IMG/VR virus record: IMGVR_UViG_3300025411_000012
Span: 1-64,000 of that record
DNA: 64,000 bases
Direction: 5' to 3' (one strand)
Source of the DNA: a virus
Shown: piece after piece, positions 23,630-35,700 of the stretch
How the letters are laid out: each line of letters starts with the position of its first letter
How positions within the stretch are numbered: position 1 is the first letter of the stretch
Translations under genes and position numbers: made by a program
The notes under the pieces: model-generated
The model's input: only the letters and a program-made list of their open reading frames with translations
What the model was told of the DNA's origin: nothing
Database searches by the model: none

Positions 23630-25996
23630 ATGGCATTTGATGAACGAGCAAGAGTCCCTCCCAAAAATTCAGGACCATTCATTGCGGTTATTACTAATCA
23701 TAACGACCCTTTAAAAATGGGTCGATTAGAAGTTGCCCTGATAGACGGTATGCAAAACTCCACTACTGTCAAAGGAGAAACCTATGTTGCCAAATATTTA
23801 AGTCCATTTAGTGGCGCAACTTCTGTTGACTATGAAGGCTCCGATGCTTCCAAGTTCAGCGATGTACAAAAGAGTTATGGCTTTTGGATGATACCTCCTG
23901 ACATCGGTAGTAGAGTTATGGTTATTTTTGCACAGCAAGATCCTAACCAATGTTATTGGATCGGTAGCGTACAAGATACATATCAAAACTACATGATTCC
24001 TGGTATTGCGGCTTCGTCATCGACTTATATGACATCTGAGCAGCAGCAAAAATATAGTCAGGCTACCTATTTGCCAGTGGGCGAATACAATAAAAAGACT
24101 GAGTTATTAAAAGATCCTAGAATCGATCAAAAACCTAAACCAGTTCATCCATTCGCTGATAGACTTTTACAACAGGGTTTATTAATGGATCCTGTTCGCG
24201 GTCCTACATCTAGTAGTGCTCGCAGAGAAACACCTAGTCAGGTATACGGAATCAGTACACCTGGCCCATTAGATCCCAAAGGACCTGTTAGAGCCATTAA
24301 CGGTGATAAGAATGTTGTTGCCCCAGTTAGTCGATTAGGTGGTTCTACATTTGTCATGGACGATGGTGATGTCAACGGACAAAATGAACTAGTTAGAATC
24401 CGTACAAGAACAGGACATCAAATCTTGTTACACAATACCAATGATTTAATTTATATCGGTAACTCTACAGGAACAACATGGCTTGAAATGACCAGTCATG
24501 GTAAGATAGATATATTTGCTCAGGATAGCATTAGTATTCATACTGAAGGTGATTTTAACTTTAGAGCAGATAGAGATTTTAATTTAGAAGCAGGCCGTAA
24601 CTTTAAAATCACAACCATGGGATCAAATGCTGGAGATGTTAGTATAACTTCTGGCGGCAACTTAAATGTTACAGGAACTAAGTTCTTAATGTCGTCGCCG
24701 GGGGATTTTAATCTTTCAGCAGGCGGCAATATGAATTTACATACCGGAGGAACTTATGGATTAAGTTCTAAATCTGATATAAACTTATTGTCTGGTAAAA
24801 ATTCTAATCTAACCGCAACATCGCAGTTTAATATAAAATCTGGTTTTAAAAATGTAGTAGCAATCACTGCTGGTACAGATATATCTTTAAATGCTAAAGA
24901 TTCTGTTACTGTGGGAAATACTACAGATTCCCCTCCAGTGTTGTACACTGACAACTCCAGAACTCCTACTGTTGCCGATGCTGCTACTGCGCCTACAGTT
25001 ACAAAACCTATATCGCCGACATTATTCAGTGTGCCGGTCCGAGATGTTTCCAAAGGTTGGCAAAATGGAAACCTATATAATGGCGGCACCTTATTGACAA
25101 CTATGCAACGTGTCCCTATGCACGAGCCATGGGATCAACATGAAGATGTTAATCGTCTACAGTTTTCGTTGGCATATACTGATGCTGGAATAGGTCCCAG
25201 TGTTAGAGCTTCTAATGGATCAGTCATTCCTGCAGGACCTAGTGCAAATACCCCTTATCCTGCACAAGCTGGTCCAGGCATAGATAATGGCGTAGTTCGC
25301 GGACAAAAATTCCCATGGAGCACTGATCAACCTTTCTTGGAAGCAGTTAAGAATGTAGCTGAAGGATTTAATTTTGACCCATTAGATTTATTAGCAGCAA
25401 TGTGGAATGAAACTGGCGGAACATATGATCCTGCTATTAAGAATCCATTAGGATCAGCTACAGGATTGATACAATTCTTAGAATCTACTGCTAAGGATTT
25501 GGGTACTACTACAGCACAGTTAGCGCAAATGACTCGTCCTCAGCAAATGCAATATGTGCAGAAATATTTTAGTAAAGCCGGTTGGCCTAGTGGACAAGCA
25601 CCTAATCCTACTATTGCCAATGTCTACATGACAATCTTCTTACCGAAGTTTAAGTTTGCATCTCCAACCACAGTGATTGCAGATGGTACACCAGGATCTC
25701 CAACTTATCAATGGTATGCTCAAAATAGTGGGTTTGATGTTGCTCCTAAACAAGGTGTTATTACACCTGCTATGGTTGCTGCCAAAGCAAGTTTGCGTAG
25801 AATTTCTGTAGTGAATTGTTTAACTGCTGCTGGTGTGGGCATTGTCAAAGGTAAACCGGATTACTTTGTAGTTCCTGCACCAAGTACACCTAATGCTGGA
25901 ACCCCTGTTACATCTAGTGACGGTACTATTGTTACAGATGGTTTGGGTAATCCTGTTACTACTTCTCCAACTTCTAGCTTTTTAGGTGGACCATAA
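23630..25996 (+). CDS. Baseplate spike/hub protein gp5-like with C-terminal lytic domain
   Basis: 788 residues. Residues about 15-170 form an OB-fold N-domain (GPFIAVITNHNDPLKMGRLEV). Residues about 245-410 form a VgrG/gp5-type beta-helix with repeating short strands (GDFNFRADRDFNLEAGRNFK...). Residues about 557-650 resemble a soluble lytic transglycosylase: FDPLDLLAAMWNETGG carries the candidate catalytic Glu near 594, followed by GSATGLIQF. In T4 gp5 a T4-lysozyme domain sits between the OB domain and the helix; here a different lytic domain is placed after the helix. The spike would pierce the outer membrane and digest peptidoglycan. Confidence 0.85.
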   Translation: MAFDERARVPPKNSGPFIAVITNHNDPLKMGRLEVALIDGMQNSTTVKGETYVAKYLSPFSGATSVDYEGSDASKFSDVQKSYGFWMIPPDIGSRVMVIFAQQDPNQCYWIGSVQDTYQNYMIPGIAASSSTYMTSEQQQKYSQATYLPVGEYNKKTELLKDPRIDQKPKPVHPFADRLLQQGLLMDPVRGPTSSSARRETPSQVYGISTPGPLDPKGPVRAINGDKNVVAPVSRLGGSTFVMDDGDVNGQNELVRIRTRTGHQILLHNTNDLIYIGNSTGTTWLEMTSHGKIDIFAQDSISIHTEGDFNFRADRDFNLEAGRNFKITTMGSNAGDVSITSGGNLNVTGTKFLMSSPGDFNLSAGGNMNLHTGGTYGLSSKSDINLLSGKNSNLTATSQFNIKSGFKNVVAITAGTDISLNAKDSVTVGNTTDSPPVLYTDNSRTPTVADAATAPTVTKPISPTLFSVPVRDVSKGWQNGNLYNGGTLLTTMQRVPMHEPWDQHEDVNRLQFSLAYTDAGIGPSVRASNGSVIPAGPSANTPYPAQAGPGIDNGVVRGQKFPWSTDQPFLEAVKNVAEGFNFDPLDLLAAMWNETGGTYDPAIKNPLGSATGLIQFLESTAKDLGTTTAQLAQMTRPQQMQYVQKYFSKAGWPSGQAPNPTIANVYMTIFLPKFKFASPTTVIADGTPGSPTYQWYAQNSGFDVAPKQGVITPAMVAAKASLRRISVVNCLTAAGVGIVKGKPDYFVVPAPSTPNAGTPVTSSDGTIVTDGLGNPVTTSPTSSFLGGP

Positions 25997-25999
25997 ATA
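25992..25999 (+). promoter_or_regulatory. Late-promoter-like CATAAATA before gp25
   Basis: CATAAATA contains the TAA stop of the gp5-like gene and ends 7 nt before the gp25 ATG. There is no SD in the interval. Confidence 0.5.
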
Positions 26000-26006
26000 G
26001 TATATC

Positions 26007-26453
26007 ATGCCCTATAAATCACTTGTAATCACTAATGCTGCCACAGTTTATCAACAACCTGCTAAGACTAGCCAGTTTTATGTAGGGTTTAGTAGCGTGG
26101 ATATTTCTAACACTAACTCTAAACTTTATGATTTAGATTTAATTATGCAAGACATTCTAAATCAGTTCAACACACGCAAGGGCGAACGTGTTATGAACCC
26201 TGCATTTGGTTCTATAGTCTGGGATGTTATTATGGAACCAATGACAGACGATATTTTTCAACTGTTAAGTAACGATATAAAAACTATTTGTACCAGTGAT
26301 CCTAGAGCATATCCTATTAAAATGAATGTAAATGAACAACCAGGGGGCTACCTGATCGAAATCACAATGGTTCTAACTGGAACTAATCAATCCCAATCGA
26401 TGATTTTAAACTTTAACCAATCTACTGGGTTAACTGCTCGAACTGTACAATAA
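26007..26453 (+). CDS. gp25: Baseplate wedge protein gp25
   Basis: 148 residues, close to T4 gp25 (132). The central segment LYDLDLIMQDILNQFNTRKGERVMNPAFGSIVWDVIMEPMTDDIFQLLSNDIK is the conserved GpW/gp25 (type VI TssE-like) core, with the N-x-FG-x-x-x-WD motif. It helps join the wedge to the tail sheath. The start lies 7 nt after a late-promoter-like element, without SD, so the mRNA may be leaderless. It is followed by gp6, as in T4. Confidence 0.95.
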   Translation: MPYKSLVITNAATVYQQPAKTSQFYVGFSSVDISNTNSKLYDLDLIMQDILNQFNTRKGERVMNPAFGSIVWDVIMEPMTDDIFQLLSNDIKTICTSDPRAYPIKMNVNEQPGGYLIEITMVLTGTNQSQSMILNFNQSTGLTARTVQ

Positions 26454-26473
26454 TATATGCGGTTTATAGCTGC

Positions 26474-26481
26474 TATAAATA
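26474..26481 (+). promoter_or_regulatory. T4-type late promoter TATAAATA for gp6
   Basis: Exact consensus, 18 nt before the gp6 ATG; the predicted leader of about 12 nt contains no SD (only A-rich sequence). Confidence 0.68.
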
Positions 26482-26499
26482 CGGTATAGATAAAAAATT

Positions 26500-29400
26500 A
26501 TGACTATCCCAACCACAAAATCAAAATTACTTATTACACAAGATTGGACAAAGATTTACCAATCGAAATCTAATGCAGAGTTTCAAAGTTACGATTTTGA
26601 CACCCTTCGTCGTATTTTAATCAGCTATCTTCAAGAAAACTATCCTGAAGATTTTAACGACTTTATTGAAAGTAGTGAGTATATTGCCTTAGTGGATCTT
26701 ATTTCTTATCTAGGACAAAATTTAAGTTTCCGTATCGATTTAAATGCACGTGAAAACTTTTTAGAAACAGCACAGCGCCGCGATAGTATTCTGCGTCTAG
26801 CACAGTTAGTAAGTTATATTCCTAAACGTAATGTACCCGCAAGTGGTATGTTAAAGATTTCTGCGGTTACAACTACTGGAAATGTATTCGATGCCAATGG
26901 CAATAACCTAGCAAACAATCCGATTATCTGGAATGATGCTACTAATGCTAACTGGTATCAACAGTTTATTACAATTTTAAATACCGCAATGCCTGGCTCT
27001 ATGTCATTTGGTACTCCAAATGATAGAAACACAAATCTAAATGGAGTTTACACAGAACAATATATTATTAATAGTTCTAATAATGATGTGCCGGTGTTCA
27101 GTTTCAATCAAAATATCAACGGATCTTCGATTGATTTTGAAATTGTTCCTGCTACTTTTTCTGGACAAACTTATGTTTATGAAGATACACCGTTGCCAGG
27201 AGCACCTTTTAAAATAATTTATCAAAATGATAACCAAGGCCCCGGTAGTCCTAATGCAGGCTTTTTTGCAATGTTTAAACAAGGTAGAATGTCGGCAAGC
27301 GGATTCTCCCTAGTAAATCCAGTACCTAACGAAATTGTAGGTATCAATGTTAATAATATCAATAACTCCGATGTATGGTTATGGCAACGTAATCCTAACG
27401 GACAATATTCTACATTATGGATACAGGTTCCGGCAATCAGTGGAAATAGTGTTATCTATAATAGCCTAAGTCTAAACAATAGAAATATCTATAGTTTAAG
27501 TACTAGGGATCAGGATCAAATTGATTTAAACTTTTCTGATGGTAACTTTGGTAACTTGCCTACAGGACAGTTCCAGTTGTTCTACCGTCAAAGTAACGGA
27601 AATACATACACCATTAAGCCTGAGCAAATGGCAGGTATAACTGTTAATATTCCATATGTTGATAAAAATGGATTAAATCAAACATTAAGTTTGATCTTAA
27701 ATCTTGAATATACTGTAAGCAATAGTGCTCCGGCAGAATCAAATATTTCTATTCAACAAAAAGCTCCACAACAATACTATACACAAAATCGTATGGTTAC
27801 TGCTGAGGATTATAATATTGCTCCGCTAACTTATACAACCAATGTTCTTAAAATTCACAGTGTTAATAGAATCAGTAGTGGAGTAAGCAAATATTTTGAA
27901 CTTAGCGATGTTAGCGGAAAATATAGCCAAACAAACATCTTCTGCGATGATGGCATTTTGGCAAAAAACATTACAAGCTCCACAACTTCTTTTAGCTATG
28001 CTACACAAAATGATATTTGGGCAGCATTTAAAAATGATTTAGATCCTGCGATTGCAAGTACCGAATTATATTCCTTCTATTTAGATTTATATAGAAAATC
28101 TCATCCTGTTTTATCTAATCCAACATTTAATCTTACATGGAACTTGTCTAATGTTGTTGCTGGTCAAAGTCGAGGATATTTCATGGGATCTATTCCGACC
28201 ATAACAGGTCAACCTAATCCTATTGTATCTCCTCAGGCAGTTGGACCACAGTACGCATCTATTTCTTATGTATTATATTATGTCACACCAGGGGCAATGA
28301 TTAAATTTAGAGCACCTGACAATGTAGACAATCAAACTCAATACTTTGATGCCAATGGAAATATTACAACAACTACTCCTAGTCAAGATCCTACAGTTTC
28401 CTTATATCTATGGACCACCGTACAACAAGTTATTGGTACAGGCTCCAACAACGGTTTAGGAAATCTTAGCGATGGCACCGGTCCTATTATTTTAACCAAT
28501 GTTATACCTGACGGATGTATCCCTGTGGAAGTTGTGCCTGCATATTCTAATAGCTTAGGGTATTCATTTGAAACTAGTCTTATTAACTTATGTTCTTCTA
28601 AACTAACATTTGGTCTAACAATCAATACTTCTACAAGAACATGGAATGTAATTTCAAGTAATAACTTAAATCGAGCATTTATCACAGACACTTCGATGTT
28701 TGATTATGCTGGAGATACAACAAACGGTCAGTTAGATGCTAGTTGGTTAGTAATGTTTATGTGGAATCCAACTTCACAAAGTTATCAAATTATATCGAAG
28801 AATGAACAGTTTATTTTCCAAAGTGCTACTCAGACTGGATTCTATGTAGATAACAATAAAATAAATTTCGACTACACAAATAACTCAGTAGTCAAAGATA
28901 AAATTACTGTCTTGTCAGTTAATGCAGCAATAACCAATACTAATGCAATAGTTAAAGGATTTCCACTGCCTACAGATTATACATGGCAAATTGATAACTC
29001 AATCGTTGAAGCAGACGGGTATATTGATCCATCCACTGTGGTGATTAGTTATTATCAAGATCAAAATAGTCAACAGTTTAGTCAAATTTCTAATCCAGAT
29101 AGTTTTAATAACATTGTTGGAGATAATACAACCCTAGTTACATTAAATGGTTCTACTGTTACACTCCCAGGCCGAAGCAATTTAAAATTCCAATACCAAC
29201 ATAATCCAAGTAATGAAGTTAGAATTGATCCTGCCAAGAGTAACATCATTGATGTTTATATGTTAACCTCGGCCTATGATTCTGCATTTAGAAACTGGCT
29301 ATTAACTGGTAATGGTACAAAACCTATTCCTCCAACAACCAATGCTTTAGAAAATAATTATTCAGCTGACCTTGAACCGATAAAAACAATAAGTGATCAG

Positions 29401-29793
29401 ATTGTTTATCAACCAGCTGTTTATAAAATACTTTTTGGCAATAAAGCAGAACCTAAGTTACAGGCAACATTTAAGGCTGTTCAAAGTCCAACCAGTGTTT
29501 TAAGTTCTAACTCTATTAGAAGTAAAATATTAGATGGGATTAACTCTTTCTTTGCCTTGGAAAACTGGGACTTTGGTCAAAGTTTTTATTTTAGTGAACT
29601 ATCAACTTATATTATGAACATGTTAACACCTGACATTACAAACTTCTTGATTGTCCCGGTATCCAGCAACTTTGGAAATCTATATGAAGTTTCGTGCCAA
29701 AACAATGAAATTTTTATCAGCGGAGCAACCGCAGAAAATATACAAGTTATTTCGGCAGCAACCGCGGCACAGTTAAACATTAGTGGAAGTTAA
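26500..29793 (+). CDS. gp6: Baseplate wedge protein gp6
   Basis: 1097 residues; T4 gp6 has 660. The N-terminal region matches gp6/gpJ-type wedges: DFDTLRRILISYLQENYPEDFNDFIESSEYIALVDLISYLGQNLSFRIDLNARENFLETA, then QRRDSILRLAQLVSYIPKRNVPA. The motif VTAEDYNIAPL near residue 435 is another gp6 hallmark, and the C-terminal region NSFFALENWDFGQSFYFSELSTYI is also typical. The extra length lies in the middle and looks like inserted beta-domains. It forms the inner dome of the baseplate. Late promoter upstream; the next gene begins 2 nt after the stop. Confidence 0.95.
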   Translation: MTIPTTKSKLLITQDWTKIYQSKSNAEFQSYDFDTLRRILISYLQENYPEDFNDFIESSEYIALVDLISYLGQNLSFRIDLNARENFLETAQRRDSILRLAQLVSYIPKRNVPASGMLKISAVTTTGNVFDANGNNLANNPIIWNDATNANWYQQFITILNTAMPGSMSFGTPNDRNTNLNGVYTEQYIINSSNNDVPVFSFNQNINGSSIDFEIVPATFSGQTYVYEDTPLPGAPFKIIYQNDNQGPGSPNAGFFAMFKQGRMSASGFSLVNPVPNEIVGINVNNINNSDVWLWQRNPNGQYSTLWIQVPAISGNSVIYNSLSLNNRNIYSLSTRDQDQIDLNFSDGNFGNLPTGQFQLFYRQSNGNTYTIKPEQMAGITVNIPYVDKNGLNQTLSLILNLEYTVSNSAPAESNISIQQKAPQQYYTQNRMVTAEDYNIAPLTYTTNVLKIHSVNRISSGVSKYFELSDVSGKYSQTNIFCDDGILAKNITSSTTSFSYATQNDIWAAFKNDLDPAIASTELYSFYLDLYRKSHPVLSNPTFNLTWNLSNVVAGQSRGYFMGSIPTITGQPNPIVSPQAVGPQYASISYVLYYVTPGAMIKFRAPDNVDNQTQYFDANGNITTTTPSQDPTVSLYLWTTVQQVIGTGSNNGLGNLSDGTGPIILTNVIPDGCIPVEVVPAYSNSLGYSFETSLINLCSSKLTFGLTINTSTRTWNVISSNNLNRAFITDTSMFDYAGDTTNGQLDASWLVMFMWNPTSQSYQIISKNEQFIFQSATQTGFYVDNNKINFDYTNNSVVKDKITVLSVNAAITNTNAIVKGFPLPTDYTWQIDNSIVEADGYIDPSTVVISYYQDQNSQQFSQISNPDSFNNIVGDNTTLVTLNGSTVTLPGRSNLKFQYQHNPSNEVRIDPAKSNIIDVYMLTSAYDSAFRNWLLTGNGTKPIPPTTNALENNYSADLEPIKTISDQIVYQPAVYKILFGNKAEPKLQATFKAVQSPTSVLSSNSIRSKILDGINSFFALENWDFGQSFYFSELSTYIMNMLTPDITNFLIVPVSSNFGNLYEVSCQNNEIFISGATAENIQVISAATAAQLNISGS

Positions 29794-29795
29794 TA

Positions 29796-32700
29796 ATGTC
29801 AACATCAACAGTACATTCAGTTAACCTATTACCAACATATCTACAAACAAATAAAAATTCTAAATTTTTATCAAGTACTATTGACCAGTTGATTCAACCG
29901 GCACAACTTGAGCGATTGAACGCTTACATTGGTTCTACATCTACTCCAACATATCACATAGGCGATTCTTATGTTCAAGAATCTACTGCATTAAGACAAG
30001 CATATCAACTAGACCCTGCGTTAGTAACTAACGATATTAACGGGGTTATTCAAAGTGTAGTTGCCCTTGACGATCTTGCCAATGAGATAGCATTGGAAGG
30101 TGGCCTAACTAACAATTTTGATAGACTATTTAGAAGTCAAGTATATCCTTATTATCCTCAAATAGCAATAGATAAACTAGTAAACTATGAAAAATATTAT
30201 TGGTTACCTGAGGGTCCGGAGCTAGTTAATATTGATCAAGCAGATCTTGATGTTGCAAATCAAGTCATTGGACAATCAGATGTTGTACTTACTGTAGGCA
30301 ATAATAGTGTACAGTTATTAAATGGTATGATGGTTACTTTCAGCGGCGACGGTGTTAGTAATCAGTACAAATACAAAGAGTTTTTTGTAGAAGGAACAGG
30401 TACATCTATTGTATTGGTTCCCTATGACAGTTTAATCACTCCTGAAGTATCTGCTCAACAAAATCCTGATTTATTTGATAAGGCAGGGTTTGATATGTTG
30501 TCTTTTGATGACAACAGAAATATACCAGTTGATCCTCAATACATTACCATTAATCGTGCTAGTAAAGATCTAAATGCATGGTCTAGAGCCAATCGCTGGG
30601 TACATGAAGATATTATTATAGCCAGTACTGCTGCTAATAATGCAGAAGTTAAACTACCACCTTTGCAAAGAGCGTTAAGACCTATTATTGAATTTAATGC
30701 AGATATTAAACTTTTTAATCACGGTTCTGTTGCTTACAAATATGTTGATGTAGTTGACAAATATACTAAAAATGCGTTTTTAACTATTTCTGGAACTACT
30801 ATTCCGGGAACATCGAACACCAGTACTGTAGTTGTAGATGGTATACCTTTAGAGCATGGTTATCGAATCATTTTTACCAATGACACAGATCCAACAGTAC
30901 AAAATAATATCTATCAAGTTAACTTTGTAAACATCAACGGAACATATAAGTTGGTATTATTGCCAGCATCTGATAACATGCCTGAAGAAGGCGCATCTGT
31001 TATAGTTACACAAGGTACTGTATTTGGCGGAACTACATTATGGTATAATGGCACAACATGGGTATCTGCTCAACAAAAGACTGCTACTAATCAAGCACCA
31101 CTATTTGATTTGTTTGACGAAAACGAAGTAAGTTATTCCGATACTCAATACTATCTAAGTAATTTTACAGGTAACAAAATATTTGGATATAAAATTAATA
31201 ACAGTAATCCTGTTGATTCTATATTAGGCCTACATGTTGATTATAGGAATATTTCTTCTATTGGAAGTTTCTTATTCACAAACTATTTTGGAACTGATCA
31301 GATTACAGTGTCTTTATCTGGAACTACTGTTGATGTTGTTCCTACTAGTAAGACTTTCTTTAAAATAGGCAACAAATATCTAAATGTTTGGGATTCGCTA
31401 CTATCCCCTCCGATTAACATTAATAGCACAGGCTATTATGATGTTCCTTTGAGTTTAACTAATAATCCGTTGAACAGTTATTTGACTGATTTTACATTAG
31501 CGGACTTTGATCAACAAGCTGTAACAAATACACGTTTAATTTCTAATGGAAATAACCCAATGGCGTTTGCTATGATGTTCATTGGTAAAAAATCAAATAG
31601 TGTGATTGATGCTATTGAGAAGTCTTCTGATGCTTATAATCAGTTTAAGTTGGCATTGATTGCACAGGCTTCATCTATTGCCGATGTAACTGATCCTGTA
31701 AAAGTCCTTGATGAAATTTTAACTAAAATAAATCTAAGTAAAACTTCTTTAAGTCCTTATTACTTGTCTGACATGGTTGCTTATGGTGTTGATAAAAAAA
31801 CATTAACCTATACTGTAACTAATCCCAATGTTGTAACATACTCTATCAACTCAGAATTTAATCTAACTGCTAGTTCTAATAGAAGTGTACTGATTTATCT
31901 AAACGGTCGTCAGCTAACAGCAGGACAAGATTATACATTTGATCCTTATGATGCTGGTGTAACTTTTTCTATAGTATTATCTGCGGGCGATGTTATTACC
32001 ATTAATGATTATAGAGATACCCGTGGTAGCTTTATACCTCCTACCCCTACTAAACTAGGATTGTATCCTAGCTTTGTTCCTAAAATCTATTCAGACAATA
32101 CCTATGCTAGCGGCCCAGTAAATGTAATACAAGGGCATGATGGTAGCATTATGTTAGCCTACAATGATTATAGAGATGCAATCATTTTAGAATATGAACT
32201 ACGTGTTTTTAATAATCTTAAAGTAGCCTATAGACCTGAACTATTCGATGTTAACTCATCTAATCCTGGCGCATTTAGAGATTCTCTAGGAACAAGTAAC
32301 TATAGTTTAGACGAAGTTAATAAGATTATACAGCCTTCTTTTATCAAATGGGCAGGTACATATGGTATTGAATATATTACCAACAACTCGTTTGATATTA
32401 ACAATCCATTTACTTGGAACTATACTGGTTCTGTTTATAAAGGATTACAATATCCAAATGCATCTGCTGGTACAGGAATATCTGTTAGCGGATCTTGGAG
32501 AGCAGTATTTGAATATTTTTACGATACCGATAGACCTCACACTGCACCTTGGGAAATGTTAGGATTTGGTAAACAACCTAGCTGGTGGGATGCTGAATAT
32601 GGTGTTGCTCCTTATACATCTGGTAATACAAAAATGTGGACAGATATACAAGCAGGTAACATCGCTCAGGGCCCTATTGCTGGTATTAACACTTTCTATG

Positions 32701-35700
32701 CTCGTCCGGGATTACTTGATATTCTTCCTGTAGATGAGTTTGGAAACTTATTATCACCGACTATTATTGGTTTAGTAGCACATGCTGCTTCTCCTAATAT
32801 TTCTTATAACTGGAACATTGGTAATCGAAGTCCTGCCGAAACAGCATGGCGTAGAAGTAGTTATTGGCCATTTGTTGTTCAACGATTGTTAGCATTAACA
32901 CAACCAGCAACATACTGTGCATTAATGTATGACCCTGCTAATATGAGTGTCAATAAAGCCGGACAGTGGACATATGGTTCTGCTTATTCGTTCTTGCAAC
33001 TACCTAGTATGCCGATCCACGGCGAAAGTGGAGTTGCTACTAGTGGCTATGGTGTTTTTGTTAGTGAAGTAGGTCAACAAAGAACTCAAAACTATATTAA
33101 TGAACTACGACAAGATTTAAAATATGTAAACTTTAATCTGTTTTATAAAGTAGGAGGATTTGTAAATCCCAATACCTTACAAATCATTATTGATGCTTAC
33201 GAACCTACAACAACAGCGCCGGGTGCTATATTACCAAACGAAAGTTATTCTTTAATTCTTAATACTAGCAATCCTATTCAAAGTATCGGTATTTCTGGAA
33301 TTATTGTACAACGTACAGATGCTGGATATGTTGTTAGAGGTTATGACAGACAACAACCTTATTTTACATATTATCCTGCGGTTAGAAATGCCAACACTCC
33401 TACCATCACTGTTGGTGGGGTTACATCAGACTATGTAGCATGGACATCGGCAACTGGTGTCGGTGATAGGAACTTAACATCTCTTGATACAACTACTGCT
33501 AAGGCTGCTCCTTCTAATATATTTTATCAAGCAGGACAGATTGTTCAATACGGTAACAATTTCTATAGAGTATTGGTAGGTCATTCTGCTGAATCAACAT
33601 TTGATGCTAGTTTATATCAAATATTACCATCAATACCTACTACCGGTGGTGCCACTGTACAAGTTGCAAATTCCTTTAACAAAAATTCTGTAAAAGTTCC
33701 TTATGGTACAACTTTCACTAACATACAAGATGTATACGATTTAATCATTGGCTATGGTGCTTGGTTAACTGATCAAGGATTTGTATTTGAACAGTTTAAT
33801 ACCAATTTAGGAACCAATGTTGATTGGCATCTAAGCGGAAAAGAGTTTTTATATTGGAGTACACAAAGCTGGACATCATCTGGTGTTATTACATTGAGTC
33901 CCTTTGCTGACCAACTAACATTCCAAACTACAAACTCGGTAGTTAACAATATATTTGATAACTTCTATGAGTATAGTATTTCCAAGGCAGACGGTACCCC
34001 ATTCCCTCAAAATAACTTATTTGTTGCTCGTCAAAGCGGGCAATTTACAATCAATGTTATTAATAGTGTTGAAGGAATTTATTTTGCAAGATTGCTTTGT
34101 ATACAAAAAGAACATGCCATAGTATTTGATAATACAGATATTTTTGGTGATATTATCTATGATATTGAAACAGGTGAACGACAAGCAAGAATGAAACTAG
34201 TAGGGTTTAGAACCGCCAACTGGAACGGTGATTTCTTTGCTCCGGGATTTTTGTATGATGAAGCTAAGGTAGTCGAATGGAAACCATTTACAAACTATCT
34301 TGCCAGCGATGTGGTAAAATACAATAGCCAATATTATAGTGCTATCTCTAATGTAGCAGGTACTAAGAGCTTTGTATATACTCAATGGAATATATTAAGT
34401 TCAAAACCAACAGCTGGTTTATTTTCTAACTTTGATTACAAAGTAAGTCAGTTTAACGATTTTTATAGTTTAGATATTGATAACTTTGATTCAAGTATTC
34501 AACAGGCTGCACAAAATTTAACTGGTTATACTCCACGACCTTATTTGAATAATATATTCAGTGACCCAATCAGTCAGTATAAGTTCTATCAGGGAATGAT
34601 ACGTGAAAAAGGCACTGCAAATCCGATTATTAAGTTAGCCGCAGCCACTATTCAAAACTTAAACAGTAAAATAGAGTTTAATGAAGAGTGGGCTTTCCGT
34701 GTAGGACAATACGGCTCATTTACAACTTATAATGAATTTGAAGTACCGTTAAAAGAAGGAACCTTTGTAGAGAACCCACAGATTATTAGTTTTGTCGAAT
34801 CGGTTCCAAAAGAAAGTAATAGTGTAATATATTATGCTACACCTAATGAACTAACTATTGGAACTGGCACATTACCTACAGTAGCAACAAGTACATCTAC
34901 TGCTACGCTACAGTTATTACATGCAGGTTATGTGCGTTTTGATGATGTTGATGCAACAGCCTACAACTTTAGCAGTTTACTAGATATTGCCAACAACGAT
35001 GTTATTAATGATGGTACAACTGTCTGGTTAGGATTTAAGCCAGATGGATCTTGGGATGTATTGCGTTATACATTCCGCTCAGCTGACATTATTGATGTTA
35101 ATGCCACACAACCATTTAGTCAAATAACATTTACAACTAGCGGAACACATTCTTTATCTGTGGGACAGTTAGTTTCTGTAGTTAACTTTAATAGTGAAGT
35201 TAACGGAGTTTATACTATTTTGGAAATACCAAGCAACACTGAGTTTACAGTTGCTAGCACTCTAGGATCTATAGATTTTAATAATCCGTCAAGCCCTGGT
35301 ATGTTGTTTACTTTTGACTCTATTAGAGTTGAAACATTTGACAACTTACCTATTGACCAAACTCTGTATCGTTACAATCTCGGAAGTAAAGTATGGGTTA
35401 ATACAGGTAATGGAACTGACAACAATGGTTGGGCAGTTTATGAAAAAGTATTAAACTATACCAATACTGATGTTAAAAGCATATCAAGTATTTCAAACGA
35501 AGGACTTGGTTATAGTATTTCTAAACCAAAAGGTAGCAAGATACTAGCAGTGGGTTCTCCATATTATACAGGAACCAATGTCGGAGGATTTGTATCTGGT
35601 AATGTAGGTTTATATGAGATTAACAACAACAAACTACAAGCAATCTCCTTTTACCAAATGTATAATACTGCTGGTACTGGTAACTTGTATGGATATTCTG

